Origin: Humidesulfovibrio sp.
GTDB lineage: Bacteria; Desulfobacterota; Desulfovibrionia; Desulfovibrionales; Desulfovibrionaceae
Direction: 5' to 3'
Length of the DNA stretch: 64,000 nt
Assembly: GCF_031082295.1 (NCBI RefSeq)
Contig: NZ_JAVHLD010000001.1
Coordinates: 231,740 to 295,739, forward strand
Positions 1 through 9,072 of this stretch are shown here, one piece after another. A program made the position numbers and the translations under genes. Each line of letters opens with the position of its first letter. Positions within the stretch are counted from its first letter, which is position 1. Below the pieces are notes generated by a model. The model searched no databases and was not told where the DNA came from. It was given only the letters and a program-made list of their open reading frames with translations.

Positions 1-23
1 TTTTCAACACCGGAGAGTGCCAC
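1..23 (-). CDS. secY: SecY, preprotein translocase channel subunit (5' end only)
   Basis: Only seven codons and two bases lie in the window. They read GTG then A-L-S-G-V-E, the usual SecY amino terminus in related bacteria. The start is five bases past the rplO stop, and an AAGGAT ribosome site lies in the last codons of rplO. secY normally follows rplO in the spc operon, so context supports the call. SecY forms the membrane channel for protein export. The rest of the gene lies beyond the left edge. Confidence 0.75.
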
Positions 24-28
24 AGATA

Positions 29-475
29 CTATCCTTCCAGAGCTTTGACGGTTCCGCCAGCCTTGGTGATCTTCTCCGCGGCAGCAGCGCTGAAGCGGTG
101 GGCCTCGATGGACACCTTGACGGTGACATCGCCACGGGAAAGGACCTTCAGCGGCATGCCGCCCTTGCACAGGCCACGGGCGTACACGGCTTCCATGGTG
201 ATCTCTTCGACACCGGGGAAGGCAGCCAGAAGCTGGTCAAGGTTGATGGCCTCATAAACGACGCGGTGCGGGTTCTTGAAGCCACGCTTGGGCAGACGGC
301 GGGCCAGAGGCATCTGACCGCCTTCGAACCAAGCCGGACGACCACCGCCGGAGCGGGAGTTCTGGCCCTTGTTGCCGCGCCCGGAGGTGCAGCCGGAGCC
401 GGAGCCGGGACCGCGACCAACGCGCTTGCGCTGGGCGTACTCTTCCGGGAAGGGATACAGTTCGTGCAGTCTCAT
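29..475 (-). CDS. rplO: 50S ribosomal protein L15
   Basis: L15 is a large-subunit protein that assembles late onto 23S rRNA. The 148-residue product has the family's basic, glycine-rich amino-terminal arm (GRGPGSGSG, GRGNKGQNSR) and the conserved GQMPLARRLPKRGF stretch at about residues 54-67. Length is normal. The ATG overlaps the rpmD stop as ATGA, so the two are probably translationally coupled. secY follows directly. Confidence 0.97.
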   Translation of the reverse strand: MRLHELYPFPEEYAQRKRVGRGPGSGSGCTSGRGNKGQNSRSGGGRPAWFEGGQMPLARRLPKRGFKNPHRVVYEAINLDQLLAAFPGVEEITMEAVYARGLCKGGMPLKVLSRGDVTVKVSIEAHRFSAAAAEKITKAGGTVKALEG

Positions 476-645
476 GACTTGGTGACCTCAATCAGGTGAT
501 TCACTTTCGCGATCATGCCCGCGACGGCGGGAGCTTCCTCAAAAGACTTTTCCTGCCGGATGCGCTTGAGGCCCAGCGCGTCCAGAGTCTGGCGCTGTTT
601 GGGCGTACAACCGATGCGGCTGCGGACGAGTTTAATCTTGTACAC
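472..645 (-). CDS. rpmD: 50S ribosomal protein L30
   Basis: This 57-residue protein starts at GTG and begins YKIKLVRSRIGCTPKQRQTL, the classic L30 pattern of a beta strand followed by an RSxIG turn and a QRxTL helix. It binds 23S rRNA. A GAGGT ribosome site lies just upstream. The stop overlaps the rplO start by four bases. The place between rpsE and rplO is the standard spc-operon position. Confidence 0.95.
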   Translation of the reverse strand: MYKIKLVRSRIGCTPKQRQTLDALGLKRIRQEKSFEEAPAVAGMIAKVNHLIEVTKS

Positions 646-677
646 GGTGGACCTCGCTTATCAGACCCGGGAAGGGT

Positions 678-1169
678 CTACTTCCTGGGGGTGGAAACCG
701 TCTTGCCGCGCACGTCGGAAACGCTTTCTGCGCTGCGCAGGGCGGCCAGGCCACACATGGTGGCACGCAAGACGTTGTGCGGATTGCTGGTGCCGATGGC
801 CTTGGTCAGGATGTCGTGGACGCCCACGGCCTCCATGACCGCACGCACCGGGCCGCCGGCAATGATGCCGGTACCACGGCTGGCGGGCTTCAGCATGACG
901 CGACCGGCGCCGAAGCGTCCCAGGACCTCGTAAGGCAGGGTTCCGTCCAGCACGGGAACGGTGATCATGTCCTTGCGGGCGCGATCCGTCGCCTTGCGAA
1001 TGGCCTCGGGCACTTCGTTGGCCTTGCCCAGGCCGAAGCCGACCTTGCCCTGACCGTCGCCGACGACGACCAGGCAGCTGAAGCTGAACCTGCGGCCGCC
1101 CTTGACGACTTTGGCAACGCGGTTGAGATAAACGATCTTCTCGATGAAGCCGGAATCATTCTGTTCCAT
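678..1169 (-). CDS. rpsE: 30S ribosomal protein S5
   Basis: S5 supports decoding accuracy and translocation on the small subunit. The start is placed at the ATG of MEQNDSG because AGGGGTGG lies about eight bases upstream; an in-frame GTG four codons earlier falls inside that ribosome site. The product is 163 residues, with the [11 protein letters not shown] double-stranded-RNA-binding region near residue 24 and the C-terminal domain [19 protein letters not shown]. It sits between rplR and rpmD. Confidence 0.96.
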   Translation of the reverse strand: MEQNDSGFIEKIVYLNRVAKVVKGGRRFSFSCLVVVGDGQGKVGFGLGKANEVPEAIRKATDRARKDMITVPVLDGTLPYEVLGRFGAGRVMLKPASRGTGIIAGGPVRAVMEAVGVHDILTKAIGTSNPHNVLRATMCGLAALRSAESVSDVRGKTVSTPRK

Positions 1170-1183
1170 TTTTAGACCCACCC

Positions 1184-1543
1184 CTAGAATTTGAGGCCGC
1201 CCTCGCGGGCGCCATCGGCAAGGGCCTTGATTCGGCCGTGGTAAAGGTACCCGTTGCGATCAAAGACGCAGGCTTCGATATTCTTGGCCTTGGCCTTCTC
1301 CGCTATGTCCTTGCCCACACTGGCGGCGCCCTCGCGGTTGGCCCGGGCGGCACTGCCAGCGCGGGTCATGGTCAGCGTGGAAGAGCTGACAAGGGTGCAG
1401 CCGGTCTCGTCGTCCACGAGCTGGGCGTAAATGTGCACGTTGGAGCGGAACACCACAAGCCTGGGCTTGCTCTCGGTTCCGTTCACCTTCTTGCGGATGC
1501 GCAGCTTCCTGCGATGCCGCGCTTGTTCTTTGGTCATCTTCAT
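1184..1543 (-). CDS. rplR: 50S ribosomal protein L18
   Basis: L18 binds 5S rRNA with L5 and anchors it in the central protuberance. The 119-residue product starts [20 protein letters not shown], the usual basic amino terminus, and contains the conserved [19 protein letters not shown] stretch. The C-terminal end ([23 protein letters not shown]) is typical. It lies 12 bases after rplF and 14 before rpsE. Confidence 0.97.
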   Translation of the reverse strand: MKMTKEQARHRRKLRIRKKVNGTESKPRLVVFRSNVHIYAQLVDDETGCTLVSSSTLTMTRAGSAARANREGAASVGKDIAEKAKAKNIEACVFDRNGYLYHGRIKALADGAREGGLKF

Positions 1544-1555
1544 CGCCGCACTCCG

Positions 1556-2095
1556 CTATTTTTTGGAACCGGACTTGCCGGCCTTACGCCTGATGTGTTC
1601 TTCGATGTACTTGATGCCCTTGCCCTTATACGGCTCAGGCGGACGCACACGTCGAATCTGCGCGGCCACTTCACCCAAAAGCTGCTTGTCGATGCCGGTG
1701 AGGTGCAACTTGTTGCCCTCAATGGCGGCGTCGATGCCCTGCGGCAGAGGGTACTCCACCGGGTGAGAAAAGCCCACAGTGAGCACAACGCTCTTACCCT
1801 GAACAGCGACCTTGTAGCCGACGCCGATAACCTCAAGGGTCTTCTGGAAGCCCTTGGTCACGCCCTCAACGCAGTTGGCGAGAAGGGTGCGGCGCAGACC
1901 GTGCTGAGCGCAGGCGACACGGGACTCATCGACCCGGGAGACCAGCATTTCATTTCCTTCCATCACGTAGGTGACGGCAGGATGCACGGGGGTGGACAAG
2001 GTACCCTTCGGGCCCTTGATCTGCACGGCGTCAGCGCCGACTTTCACCTCCACCCCGGCAGGGATGGGAACAGGTTTTTTCCCGATACGAGACAT
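1556..2095 (-). CDS. rplF: 50S ribosomal protein L6
   Basis: L6 lies near the GTPase-associated centre and binds 23S rRNA. The 179-residue product begins MSRIGKKPVPIPAGVEV and has the family's two alpha/beta repeats. The C-terminal signature LRRVRPPEPYKGKGIKY-type segment is present at about residues 147-163. It follows rpsH by 11 bases in the normal spc order. Confidence 0.97.
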   Translation of the reverse strand: MSRIGKKPVPIPAGVEVKVGADAVQIKGPKGTLSTPVHPAVTYVMEGNEMLVSRVDESRVACAQHGLRRTLLANCVEGVTKGFQKTLEVIGVGYKVAVQGKSVVLTVGFSHPVEYPLPQGIDAAIEGNKLHLTGIDKQLLGEVAAQIRRVRPPEPYKGKGIKYIEEHIRRKAGKSGSKK

Positions 2096-2106
2096 GTTTA
2101 CCTCTT

Positions 2107-2490
2107 CTACCAGATTTCACAAAGGAGTTCGCCGCCGATCTTATCGGCGGTGGCCTGGTCACCAGCGAGCAGACCGCGAGAAGTGGAGATGATGCAGATA
2201 CCCAGGCCGTTCTGAACCTTGGGGATATCTTCAACGCCCACGTAAACGCGACGCCCGGGGGTGCTGACCTTCTTGAGCCCGCTGATGGCGGACTTGCCAG
2301 ACGCGTACTTCAGGGTCAGCTTCAGCTTGCCCTCGGCACTGGCGCACTCGGAAATGTAACCCTCAGCCTTGAGGATCTCGGCGATGGCCGCCTTCATCTT
2401 GGACGCGGGCATTTCCACAGTGGAGTGGAAGGCGCCGTGCGCGTTGCGGATGCGGGCGAGCATGTCGGCAATGGGATCAGAAACAGACAT
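2107..2490 (-). CDS. rpsH: 30S ribosomal protein S8
   Basis: S8 binds the central domain of 16S rRNA and in other bacteria represses the spc operon by binding its mRNA. The 127-residue product starts MSVSDPIADMLARIRNAH and ends with the S8 motif STSRGLLAGDQA, containing the conserved STSxG. An AAGGAGAT-type site precedes the ATG. It lies between rpsZ (S14) and rplF. Confidence 0.97.
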   Translation of the reverse strand: MSVSDPIADMLARIRNAHGAFHSTVEMPASKMKAAIAEILKAEGYISECASAEGKLKLTLKYASGKSAISGLKKVSTPGRRVYVGVEDIPKVQNGLGICIISTSRGLLAGDQATADKIGGELLCEIW

Positions 2491-2508
2491 AGTCAGATCT
2501 CCTTGGAC

Positions 2509-2694
2509 TTACCAGCTGGATTTACGCACGCCGGGGAGTTCGCCGGCCAGGGACTTGTTGCGGAAGCAGATACGGCAGCAGCCGTACTTGCGCAAATAAG
2601 CCCTGGAGCGTCCACATATGGGGCAGCGATTGTAAGCCCGGACCTTGAACTTCGGCTTGCGTTGGGCTTTCACCCTGAGACTTGTCCTGGCCAA
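2509..2694 (-). CDS. rpsZ: 30S ribosomal protein S14, zinc-binding short form
   Basis: This 61-residue protein is the zinc-dependent short S14. It carries two CxxC pairs, in CPICGRSR (about residue 24) and CRICFRN (about residue 40). The longer zinc-free form of about 100 residues lacks these. It binds the head of the small subunit near the S3 and S10 proteins. It sits between rplE and rpsH as usual. The ending [14 protein letters not shown] is characteristic. Confidence 0.96.
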   Translation of the reverse strand: MARTSLRVKAQRKPKFKVRAYNRCPICGRSRAYLRKYGCCRICFRNKSLAGELPGVRKSSW

Positions 2695-2706
2695 ACCGGT
2701 TTCCTC

Positions 2707-3246
2707 CTATTTTTTGAAAGGCATGCCAAGGAGGTCGAGCAGAAGCTTGCCTTCCTTGTCCGTCTTCGCGGTGGTGGAGATGGTGATATTCATGCCCTTG
2801 ACCTTTTCCACTTTGTCGATCTCCAACTCAAAGAAGATCGTGTGTTCCTTGATACCCATGGTGAAATTGCCACGGCCATCAAAGCCTCGGTCGGGCACAC
2901 CGCGGAAGTCGCGGACACGGGGCAGAGCGAAGCTCACCAGCTTGTCGTAGAAGTCCCACATGCGGTCACCGCGAAGGGTCACGCGGCAGCCGACTGGCTG
3001 GCCTTCGCGCAGCTTAAAGGCGGCGATTGACTTCTTGGCCTTGGTGACAACGGCCTTCTGACCGGCCAGCTTGGTCAACTCAATGACAGCCTCGTCGATG
3101 AGCTTGGCGTTCTGGCTGGCTTCACCCAGACCGATGTTGAGCGAAATCTTGGTGATCTTGGGGATCTCCATTGTGCTCTTGTAGCCGAACTCTTTCTGGA
3201 GTTCGCCGGCAATCTTCTCGTTGTAAACTGTTTCAAGGCGTCTCAT
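2707..3246 (-). CDS. rplE: 50S ribosomal protein L5
   Basis: L5 binds 5S rRNA and contacts the P-site tRNA. The 179-residue product has the conserved [15 protein letters not shown] segment near residue 30, [20 protein letters not shown] near residue 75, and the [11 protein letters not shown] core. Length is standard. It lies between rplX and rpsZ, eight bases after rplX. Confidence 0.97.
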   Translation of the reverse strand: MRRLETVYNEKIAGELQKEFGYKSTMEIPKITKISLNIGLGEASQNAKLIDEAVIELTKLAGQKAVVTKAKKSIAAFKLREGQPVGCRVTLRGDRMWDFYDKLVSFALPRVRDFRGVPDRGFDGRGNFTMGIKEHTIFFELEIDKVEKVKGMNITISTTAKTDKEGKLLLDLLGMPFKK

Positions 3247-3254
3247 GGCGCAAC

Positions 3255-3575
3255 CTACTGGATGGTTTCGTTACACTTCTTGCAGAAGCGAACTTTCTTG
3301 CCGTCTTCATTCACCCGGTAGCCGACGCGCGTGGCCTTGGTGCAGGCATTGCACACCACGGCGACGTTGGAGACATGCACGGGGGCTTCCTTTTCCACGA
3401 TGCCGCCGGGCTGGTTGGCGTAGGGGTTAGCCTTGGTGTGGCGGCTAACCTTGTTGGCGCCCTCGACAAGGATGCGGTCCTTCTTGCGAAGGATCTTGAG
3501 CACCTTGCCGATCTTTCCCTTGTCTTTGCCGGCAAGGATCATCACCTTGTCGTCTTTACGAATCTTGCAGTTCAT
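3255..3575 (-). CDS. rplX: 50S ribosomal protein L24
   Basis: L24 starts large-subunit assembly. The chosen ATG ([14 protein letters not shown]) has AAAGGAT about eight bases upstream; an in-frame start seven codons earlier lacks such a site. The 106-residue product has a KOW motif ([18 protein letters not shown]). Its C-terminal half carries two CxxC pairs, CNAC and CKKC, which could form a zinc ribbon as in many L24 proteins. Confidence 0.95.
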   Translation of the reverse strand: MNCKIRKDDKVMILAGKDKGKIGKVLKILRKKDRILVEGANKVSRHTKANPYANQPGGIVEKEAPVHVSNVAVVCNACTKATRVGYRVNEDGKKVRFCKKCNETIQ

Positions 3576-3606
3576 GATGCTATCCTTTCGTCCCAATACC
3601 GGCAGC

Positions 3607-3975
3607 CTAGAGGACTTCCGGGGCCAGGGAGACGATCTTCATGAAGTTCTTCAGACGCAGCTCGCGCGCAACGGGTCCGAAAATACGGGTACCCAGCGGC
3701 TCGTTTGCATTGTTCAGCAGAACGGCAGAGTTGGTGTCGAACCGAATGAAGGAACCGTCAGGACGGCCAACTTCTTTCTTGGTGCGCACAACAACGGCCT
3801 TCATCACAGCGCCCTTCTTCACTTTGGAATGGGGCATGGCTTCCTTGACGGAGACGACGATGATGTCGCCCACCGAGGCGTAACGGCGCTTGGAGCCACC
3901 GAGCACCTTGATGCAGCACAACAGCTTGGCGCCGGAGTTATCGGCGACGTCGAGATTGGTTTCGCTCTGGATCAT
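3607..3975 (-). CDS. rplN: 50S ribosomal protein L14
   Basis: L14 lies at the subunit interface. The 122-residue product begins [20 protein letters not shown] and is highly typical, with the internal [13 protein letters not shown] segment and the carboxyl end [18 protein letters not shown]. Length is standard and it follows rpsQ by eight bases. Confidence 0.98.
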   Translation of the reverse strand: MIQSETNLDVADNSGAKLLCCIKVLGGSKRRYASVGDIIVVSVKEAMPHSKVKKGAVMKAVVVRTKKEVGRPDGSFIRFDTNSAVLLNNANEPLGTRIFGPVARELRLKNFMKIVSLAPEVL

Positions 3976-3983
3976 AACTGTAC

Positions 3984-4250
3984 CTACACCGCTTTCTCAA
4001 CGATTTTGGACAGGTGCCAACGCTTGCGCGCGCTCAAAGGGCGGTGCTCGACGATGGTGACCGTATCCCCAATCCCGCAGTCGTTGTTGGGATCATGGGC
4101 CATGAACTTCTTGCGGCGGCGGATGTATTTCTTGAACAGCGGATGCTTGATGAGCGTCGCGACGCTGACCACGATGGTCTTGTCGCCCTTGTCGCTCACC
4201 ACGACGCCGGTGAGAGTCCGCCTGTTTGATTCGTGAGTCGTCTCGGACAT
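3984..4250 (-). CDS. rpsQ: 30S ribosomal protein S17
   Basis: S17 is a primary 16S rRNA-binding protein. The 88-residue product has the OB-fold signature [19 protein letters not shown] and the [19 protein letters not shown] loop. The end ([19 protein letters not shown]) matches the family pattern RPLSKTKRW-L. It lies between rpmC and rplN. Confidence 0.97.
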   Translation of the reverse strand: MSETTHESNRRTLTGVVVSDKGDKTIVVSVATLIKHPLFKKYIRRRKKFMAHDPNNDCGIGDTVTIVEHRPLSARKRWHLSKIVEKAV

Positions 4251-4253
4251 GGC

Positions 4254-4447
4254 CTATGCTCCCATTGCGCGCTGAGTCTGAATGGTCAGAATGCGCGCGA
4301 TGACTTTCTTGACAGCGGGGATGCGCTGAGTGTTCTCCAGCTGCGCGGTGGCGTGCTGGAAACGAAGGTTGAAAAGCTCCTTGCGCAGGTCGGCCAGCTT
4401 GTTGCTGAGCTCGGCCGCGTCCAGGGCCCGCAGTTCCTTGGCGTCCA

Positions 4448-4448
<1 letters not shown>
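4254..4448 (-). CDS. rpmC: 50S ribosomal protein L29
   Basis: L29 lies by the peptide exit tunnel and helps dock signal recognition particle. The 64-residue product is a two-helix protein with the hallmark [20 protein letters not shown]. Its ATG shares a base with the rplP stop, so the two genes are tightly coupled. rpsQ starts four bases later. Confidence 0.96.
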
Positions 4449-4864
<416 letters not shown>

Positions 4865-4865
4865 G

Positions 4866-5504
4866 TTACTTTCCTACCTTGTCAAGAATCTCACCCTTGA
4901 AGATCCAGACCCGGACGCCGATGATGCCGTACGTGGTCTTGGCGGTCGCGTAACCGTAGTCGATGTCGGCGCGCAGGGTGTGCAGGGGCACGCGGCCGTC
5001 ACGGTACCACTCGGAGCGGGCGATTTCAGCACCGGCCAGGCGGCCAGCGCAAGCGACCTTGATGCCCTCGGCCCCGAACTTGCGGGACAGGGCGACGGTG
5101 CGCTTCATGGCGCGGCGGAAAGCCACGCGGCGCTCCAGCTGGGTGGCGATGCTTTCAGCCACAAGCTGAGCCTCAACCTCGGGACGACGGATTTCGTTCA
5201 CCTCGATGGTGATGTCCTGTCCGAATTCCTTCTTGAGGTCGTCACGCAGCTTCTCGATCTCCGCGCCCTTGCGACCGATGACGATGCCGGGACGTGCGGT
5301 GTGCAGGACAAGGCGAACCTTGCCGCCGGCGCGCTCGATCTCGATTTTGGCGAGACCGGCGTGATACAACTTTTTCTTAACCCACTTACGGAGCTGATCG
5401 TCCTGGAGCACGAAGGCCGGATAGTCCTTCTTGCTGAACCAGCGGGAAAGCCAGTTCTTGGTATACCCCAGGCGGAACCCGATCGGATGTACTTTCTGAC
5501 CCAT
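4866..5504 (-). CDS. rpsC: 30S ribosomal protein S3
   Basis: S3 forms part of the mRNA entry pore and its helicase activity. The 212-residue product begins [13 protein letters not shown]. It carries a KH domain with the [14 protein letters not shown] motif near residue 75 and the C-terminal S3 domain ([20 protein letters not shown]). Length and position between rplV and rplP are standard. Confidence 0.98.
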   Translation of the reverse strand: MGQKVHPIGFRLGYTKNWLSRWFSKKDYPAFVLQDDQLRKWVKKKLYHAGLAKIEIERAGGKVRLVLHTARPGIVIGRKGAEIEKLRDDLKKEFGQDITIEVNEIRRPEVEAQLVAESIATQLERRVAFRRAMKRTVALSRKFGAEGIKVACAGRLAGAEIARSEWYRDGRVPLHTLRADIDYGYATAKTTYGIIGVRVWIFKGEILDKVGK

Positions 5505-5513
5505 GGCGCCCCC

Positions 5514-5846
5514 CTACTTTTCCTTCACGATGACGGTTATGTGGCTGGTGCGCTTCTTGATCCGGTAGGCGCGGCCCATGGCGCGAGGCATGATGCGCTT
5601 CTGCGTCGGACCTTCGTTCACCATCACATTCCCCACCACGAGGGCGTCCACGTCGCAGCCGGGCATCTGTCCGGCATTGGCGATGGCCGAGTACAGCACC
5701 TTGCTGATCATCTGGGCCGATTTCTTGGGCGTGAACTTCAGGATGTTGAGCGCATCCTCAACCGGCTTGCCCTTGATGTTCTCCGCCACGATTCGCACCT
5801 TGCGCGCGGAAATGCGCAGGTACTTGGCGATAGCTTTGGCTTCCAT
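5514..5846 (-). CDS. rplV: 50S ribosomal protein L22
   Basis: L22 lines the peptide exit tunnel; its beta hairpin is a known site of macrolide-resistance changes. The 110-residue product has RISARKVRIVAENIKGKPVE at the start and the loop RIMPRAMGRAYRIKKRTSHI near residue 84. Length is normal. It lies between rpsS and rpsC. Confidence 0.97.
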   Translation of the reverse strand: MEAKAIAKYLRISARKVRIVAENIKGKPVEDALNILKFTPKKSAQMISKVLYSAIANAGQMPGCDVDALVVGNVMVNEGPTQKRIMPRAMGRAYRIKKRTSHITVIVKEK

Positions 5847-5857
5847 TGCTGCGCTCC

Positions 5858-6136
5858 CTACTTGCCCTTGGATTTCTTGTCCGCAGCGTGTCCGAAGAAG
5901 GTGCGGGTGGGCGAAAATTCACCCAACTTGTGCCCGACCATATTCTCCGTCACGAACACGGGAATGAACTTCCGGCCATTGTGGACCGCAAAGGTGAGTC
6001 CAACCATCTCGGGAAGAATGGTGGACCTGCGGGACCAGGTTTTGATGACACGACGGTCCTTGTTTTCGTTGGCGGTATCGGCCTTCTTCTGAAGGTGTCC
6101 GTCCACGAAGGGACCTTTCTTGATTGATCTGGCCAT
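5858..6136 (-). CDS. rpsS: 30S ribosomal protein S19
   Basis: S19 sits in the head of the small subunit beside S13. The 92-residue product starts [15 protein letters not shown] and contains [20 protein letters not shown] followed by GEFSPTRTF, all family signatures. It lies nine bases downstream of rplB and is followed by rplV. Confidence 0.98.
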   Translation of the reverse strand: MARSIKKGPFVDGHLQKKADTANENKDRRVIKTWSRRSTILPEMVGLTFAVHNGRKFIPVFVTENMVGHKLGEFSPTRTFFGHAADKKSKGK

Positions 6137-6145
6137 GTGCTACTC

Positions 6146-6976
6146 CTACTTCTGCCCGCGGCGCTTGACGATAAGCTTGGAGGACGACTTCTTCGGCTTG
6201 CGGGTCTTGTAACCCTTGCTCGGCATGCCCCAAGGGGAACACGGATGCCTGCCGCCGGAGCTTCTGCCCTCGCCGCCGCCCAGAGGATGGTCGACCGGGT
6301 TCATTGCCACGCCGCGTACTTCAGGGCGACGGCCCTTCCAGCGATTGCGGCCGGCCTTGCCCAGGGTGATCTTCTCGTGGTGGATGTTGCCCACCTGGCC
6401 GATGGTGGCCATGCAGTGGGAGAGCACCTTGCGCACCTCGCCAGAGGGCAGGCGAAGCAGGGCGTAAGCGCCCTCCTTGGCCACCAGCTGGGCGTAGGCT
6501 CCGGCTGCGCGGCAGAACTGGCCGCCACGGCCGGGGTGCAGCTCTATATTATGGATGACAGTACCAACCGGGATCTTGGACAGCACAAGCGCGTTGCCGG
6601 GCTTGATGTCAGCGGACTCGCCGGAGAGGATCTGATCGCCAACCTTGAGGCCCAGAGGAGCCAGGATGTAGCGCTTCTCGCCATCGGCGTAGTGCAGAAG
6701 GGCGATGCGCGCGCTGCGGTTGGGGTCGTACTCCACGAACGCAACCTTGGCCGGAATCCCGGTCTTGTTGCGACGGAAGTCGATCTCACGGTACAGGCGC
6801 TTATGCCCGCCGCCACGGCGACGAGAAGTGATGCGGCCGAAGTGATTGCGACCGGACTTTTTGCACAGACCACTGGTGAGGGACGGTTCCGGAGTGCTCC
6901 GGGTGATCTCCTCAAAGGTGGAGATGGTCTGGAACCGGCGTCCAGCCGAAGTGGGTTTTACCTTGCGGACGGACAT
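6146..6976 (-). CDS. rplB: 50S ribosomal protein L2
   Basis: L2 is required for subunit association and peptidyl transfer. The 276-residue product begins [16 protein letters not shown] and contains the conserved C-terminal [20 protein letters not shown] segment, whose histidine is important for peptidyl-transferase activity. Length is standard. It is separated from rplW by two bases. Confidence 0.98.
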   Translation of the reverse strand: MSVRKVKPTSAGRRFQTISTFEEITRSTPEPSLTSGLCKKSGRNHFGRITSRRRGGGHKRLYREIDFRRNKTGIPAKVAFVEYDPNRSARIALLHYADGEKRYILAPLGLKVGDQILSGESADIKPGNALVLSKIPVGTVIHNIELHPGRGGQFCRAAGAYAQLVAKEGAYALLRLPSGEVRKVLSHCMATIGQVGNIHHEKITLGKAGRNRWKGRRPEVRGVAMNPVDHPLGGGEGRSSGGRHPCSPWGMPSKGYKTRKPKKSSSKLIVKRRGQK

Positions 6977-6978
6977 GT

Positions 6979-7269
6979 CTAAACTCCCTCGAAGAACTCA
7001 ATTTTGTCGCCCTTGGCCAGGGTGACGAAGGCCTTCTTGTATCCCGACACCTTGCCAATGGTCCGCCCATGGCGGATGCGGCGGGAGGGACGCCTGCGGA
7101 CGATGTTCACAGCCTCGACCTTGACGTTGAAGGCGGCCTCAACGGCGCGCTTGACCTCGATCTTGTTGGCGGTATTCGCCACCACGAAAGACACCTGATT
7201 CAGGTACTCCTTCGCGAGGTTGGCCTTCTCGGTGATGACCGGGCGGATGATAATTTTAGTGTAGTCCAT
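6979..7269 (-). CDS. rplW: 50S ribosomal protein L23
   Basis: L23 docks trigger factor and signal recognition particle at the tunnel exit. The 96-residue product begins [20 protein letters not shown], with the RPVITEK signature, and has the [20 protein letters not shown] core. Its ATG is one base from the rplD stop. Confidence 0.97.
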   Translation of the reverse strand: MDYTKIIIRPVITEKANLAKEYLNQVSFVVANTANKIEVKRAVEAAFNVKVEAVNIVRRRPSRRIRHGRTIGKVSGYKKAFVTLAKGDKIEFFEGV

Positions 7270-7270
7270 G

Positions 7271-7891
7271 CTACTTCAACCTCTCCTGAACGGAAACAGC
7301 GGCGCTCTCAAGCATCACCAGCTTCGGGTACAGCAACACATCGTATGCGTTGAGTTTATCAGCCGGGAGCAGCTTGATGCCAGGCAGATTACGCGCCGAA
7401 AGAAGGAGGTTATTATCCACTTCCTTAAAAACAATCAAGGCTTTTTCCAATCCGAGGGTCTTGGCGACCTCGGCGAAGCGCTTGGTTTTCACGTCAGGAA
7501 GGTCGATCCCCTTCAGCACCAGCAGATTGTCTTCGCTCAAACGCGCGGACAAGGCCATCTTCAGCGCGAGGCGGCGGACCTTGCGGTTCACCTTGAACTC
7601 GTAGCTGCGGGGAGAAGGCCCGAAGATGATCGCGCCGCCGCGCCAAATGGGCGAACGGCTGGAACCGGCACGGGCGTGGCCCGTCCCCTTCTGCTTCCAG
7701 GGCTTCTTGCCGCCGCCGGAAACGAAGGCGCGGGTCTTGGTGGCGTGAGTGCCGACGCGCTTGGCGGCCAGCTGGGCACGCACCACCAGGTGCATGATCT
7801 CGGGGCGGACTTCCACCTCGAAGATCTCCGGGGACAGATCGAGGCTGCCCACTTCCTTTTTGCTCTGGTCGAACACGGTAACAGTTGCCAT
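7271..7891 (-). CDS. rplD: 50S ribosomal protein L4
   Basis: L4 contributes a loop to the exit tunnel and, in E. coli, represses the S10 operon through its leader RNA. The 206-residue product has the tunnel loop KKPWKQKGTGHARAGSSRSP at about residues 62-81. Length is normal. Autogenous control here is inference only; a hairpin-rich leader lies upstream of rpsJ. Confidence 0.97.
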   Translation of the reverse strand: MATVTVFDQSKKEVGSLDLSPEIFEVEVRPEIMHLVVRAQLAAKRVGTHATKTRAFVSGGGKKPWKQKGTGHARAGSSRSPIWRGGAIIFGPSPRSYEFKVNRKVRRLALKMALSARLSEDNLLVLKGIDLPDVKTKRFAEVAKTLGLEKALIVFKEVDNNLLLSARNLPGIKLLPADKLNAYDVLLYPKLVMLESAAVSVQERLK

Positions 7892-7903
7892 GATTGTGTC
7901 CTT

Positions 7904-8536
7904 CTACCCGGCCTTGCGGATCATCACCAAGCCGTTTCTGCAGCCGGGCACCTGGCCCTTGACCACGATGATGTTTTCCTCGGGACGGACATCGACGATC
8001 TCCACGCTGGACAAAGTCACGCGCTCATCGCCCATGTGACCGGCCATCTTCTTGCCCTTGAACACGCGGGAGGGCTCGGTGTTGGTGCCGATGGAACCGG
8101 CGGAGCGGTGAACCTTCTCGGCGCCGTGGGATGCCTTGAGGCCCTTGAAGTTGTAACGCTTCATGACGCCCTGGAAGCCCTTGCCCTTGGAGGTGCCGGT
8201 GACCTTCACCTTCTCGCCAGGCTGGAAGATGTCGACAGTGATGTCCTGACCGACCTCATAGCCTTCGACCGCCTCCAAAGGGAACTCCTTCAGGTGGCGG
8301 TAGAAGCCCTTGCCGGCCTTGGCCTGATGGCCCTTGGCGGGCTTGGTGAGCTTGCGCTCGGGGATGACGTCGAAGCCGACCTGCAGCGCGTTGTAGCCTT
8401 CCTTCTCCGAGGTCTTGACCTGGAGAACCGGGCAGGGTCCGGCGCTGATGACCGTGACGGGCACAACGGTGCCGTCAGGGGCAAAGATGCGGGTCATGCC
8501 GAGTTTGCGGCCGAGGAGTCCGAGAGTCTTTGACAT
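7904..8536 (-). CDS. rplC: 50S ribosomal protein L3
   Basis: L3 initiates large-subunit folding near the peptidyl-transferase centre. The 210-residue product starts [18 protein letters not shown] and has the conserved [19 protein letters not shown] region near residue 115, followed by the [20 protein letters not shown] loop that reaches toward the catalytic centre. It follows rpsJ by 14 bases. Confidence 0.98.
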   Translation of the reverse strand: MSKTLGLLGRKLGMTRIFAPDGTVVPVTVISAGPCPVLQVKTSEKEGYNALQVGFDVIPERKLTKPAKGHQAKAGKGFYRHLKEFPLEAVEGYEVGQDITVDIFQPGEKVKVTGTSKGKGFQGVMKRYNFKGLKASHGAEKVHRSAGSIGTNTEPSRVFKGKKMAGHMGDERVTLSSVEIVDVRPEENIIVVKGQVPGCRNGLVMIRKAG

Positions 8537-8550
8537 ATCTCTCCCCTCCC

Positions 8551-8868
8551 CTACAGCTTGATCTCGACGTCCACGCCAGCGGGCAGCGAAAGCTTGCCCA
8601 GGGCGTCGACCGTCTGCTGAGTGGGCTCCAGAATGTCGAGAAGGCGCTTATGGATGCGCATCTCGAACTGCTCGCGGGACTTCTTGTCCACGTGCACGGA
8701 GCGGTTCACGGTGGTCTTCAGGATGTTGGTGGGCAGGGGAACAGGCCCGGCGATAGCCGCACCGGTGTTCCGGGCGGTATCAACGATTTCCGTCACAGCC
8801 TTGTCAAGGATGCGGTAATCGTAGGCCTTGAGCTTGATCCGAATACGGTCGCTCGTCATCGCAGCCAT
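8551..8868 (-). CDS. rpsJ: 30S ribosomal protein S10 / NusE
   Basis: S10 has a second role as NusE in transcription antitermination with NusB and NusG. The 105-residue product contains [15 protein letters not shown] near the start and [19 protein letters not shown] at the end. AAGGAG lies six bases before the ATG. It is the first gene of the S10 operon here, after a 204-base gap from fusA that holds a terminator, a promoter-like element and a hairpin. Confidence 0.97.
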   Translation of the reverse strand: MAAMTSDRIRIKLKAYDYRILDKAVTEIVDTARNTGAAIAGPVPLPTNILKTTVNRSVHVDKKSREQFEMRIHKRLLDILEPTQQTVDALGKLSLPAGVDVEIKL

Positions 8869-8968
8869 ACACTCTCCTTCGTTTCCGGGGGTTTACACCC
8901 CTCGCGGCGGGCTTGCGTTTGCCTGCCGCTCTACGGAAATGCTGGGGTTATCTGGTTATCTCTATACG

Positions 8969-8991
8969 TTCCGTGGGACACCCCCACGGAC
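8969..8991 (-). promoter_or_regulatory. Stem-loop in the S10 operon leader
   Basis: TCCGTGG and CCACGGA arms flank a short G-rich loop about 100 bases upstream of rpsJ. No T-tract follows in the direction of transcription, so it is unlikely to be a terminator. It may be a leader-RNA structure for ribosomal-protein feedback or attenuation, but it does not visibly match the E. coli L4-binding leader. Function is inferred from place only. Confidence 0.4.
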
Positions 8992-9012
8992 ATTTTTCAG
9001 AGGCGGAACGTT

Positions 9013-9042
9013 GCCTTACTTGTTTGGCTCTTCTCCTGTCAA
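9013..9042 (-). promoter_or_regulatory. Candidate sigma-70 promoter of the S10-spc operon
   Basis: A consensus -35 TTGACA (9037-9042) is followed after 18 bases by TAAGGC. This resembles the TAAGAG -10 found in front of rpsL. The element sits just after the fusA terminator and about 145 bases before rpsJ, so S10 and spc genes can be transcribed independently of str. The -10 match is weak. Confidence 0.5.
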
Positions 9043-9043
9043 G

Positions 9044-9071
9044 GGAAAAGTGCCGCCGGAACCGCCCGGCG
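9044..9071 (-). terminator. Rho-independent terminator after fusA
   Basis: Immediately after the fusA stop, CGCCGG and CCGGCG arms enclose GCGGTT and are followed by GCAC and then TTTTCCC. A six-pair GC stem with a short T-run right at the operon end fits an intrinsic terminator, perhaps a leaky one. It separates the str genes from the S10 operon. Confidence 0.55.
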
Positions 9072-9072
9072 A

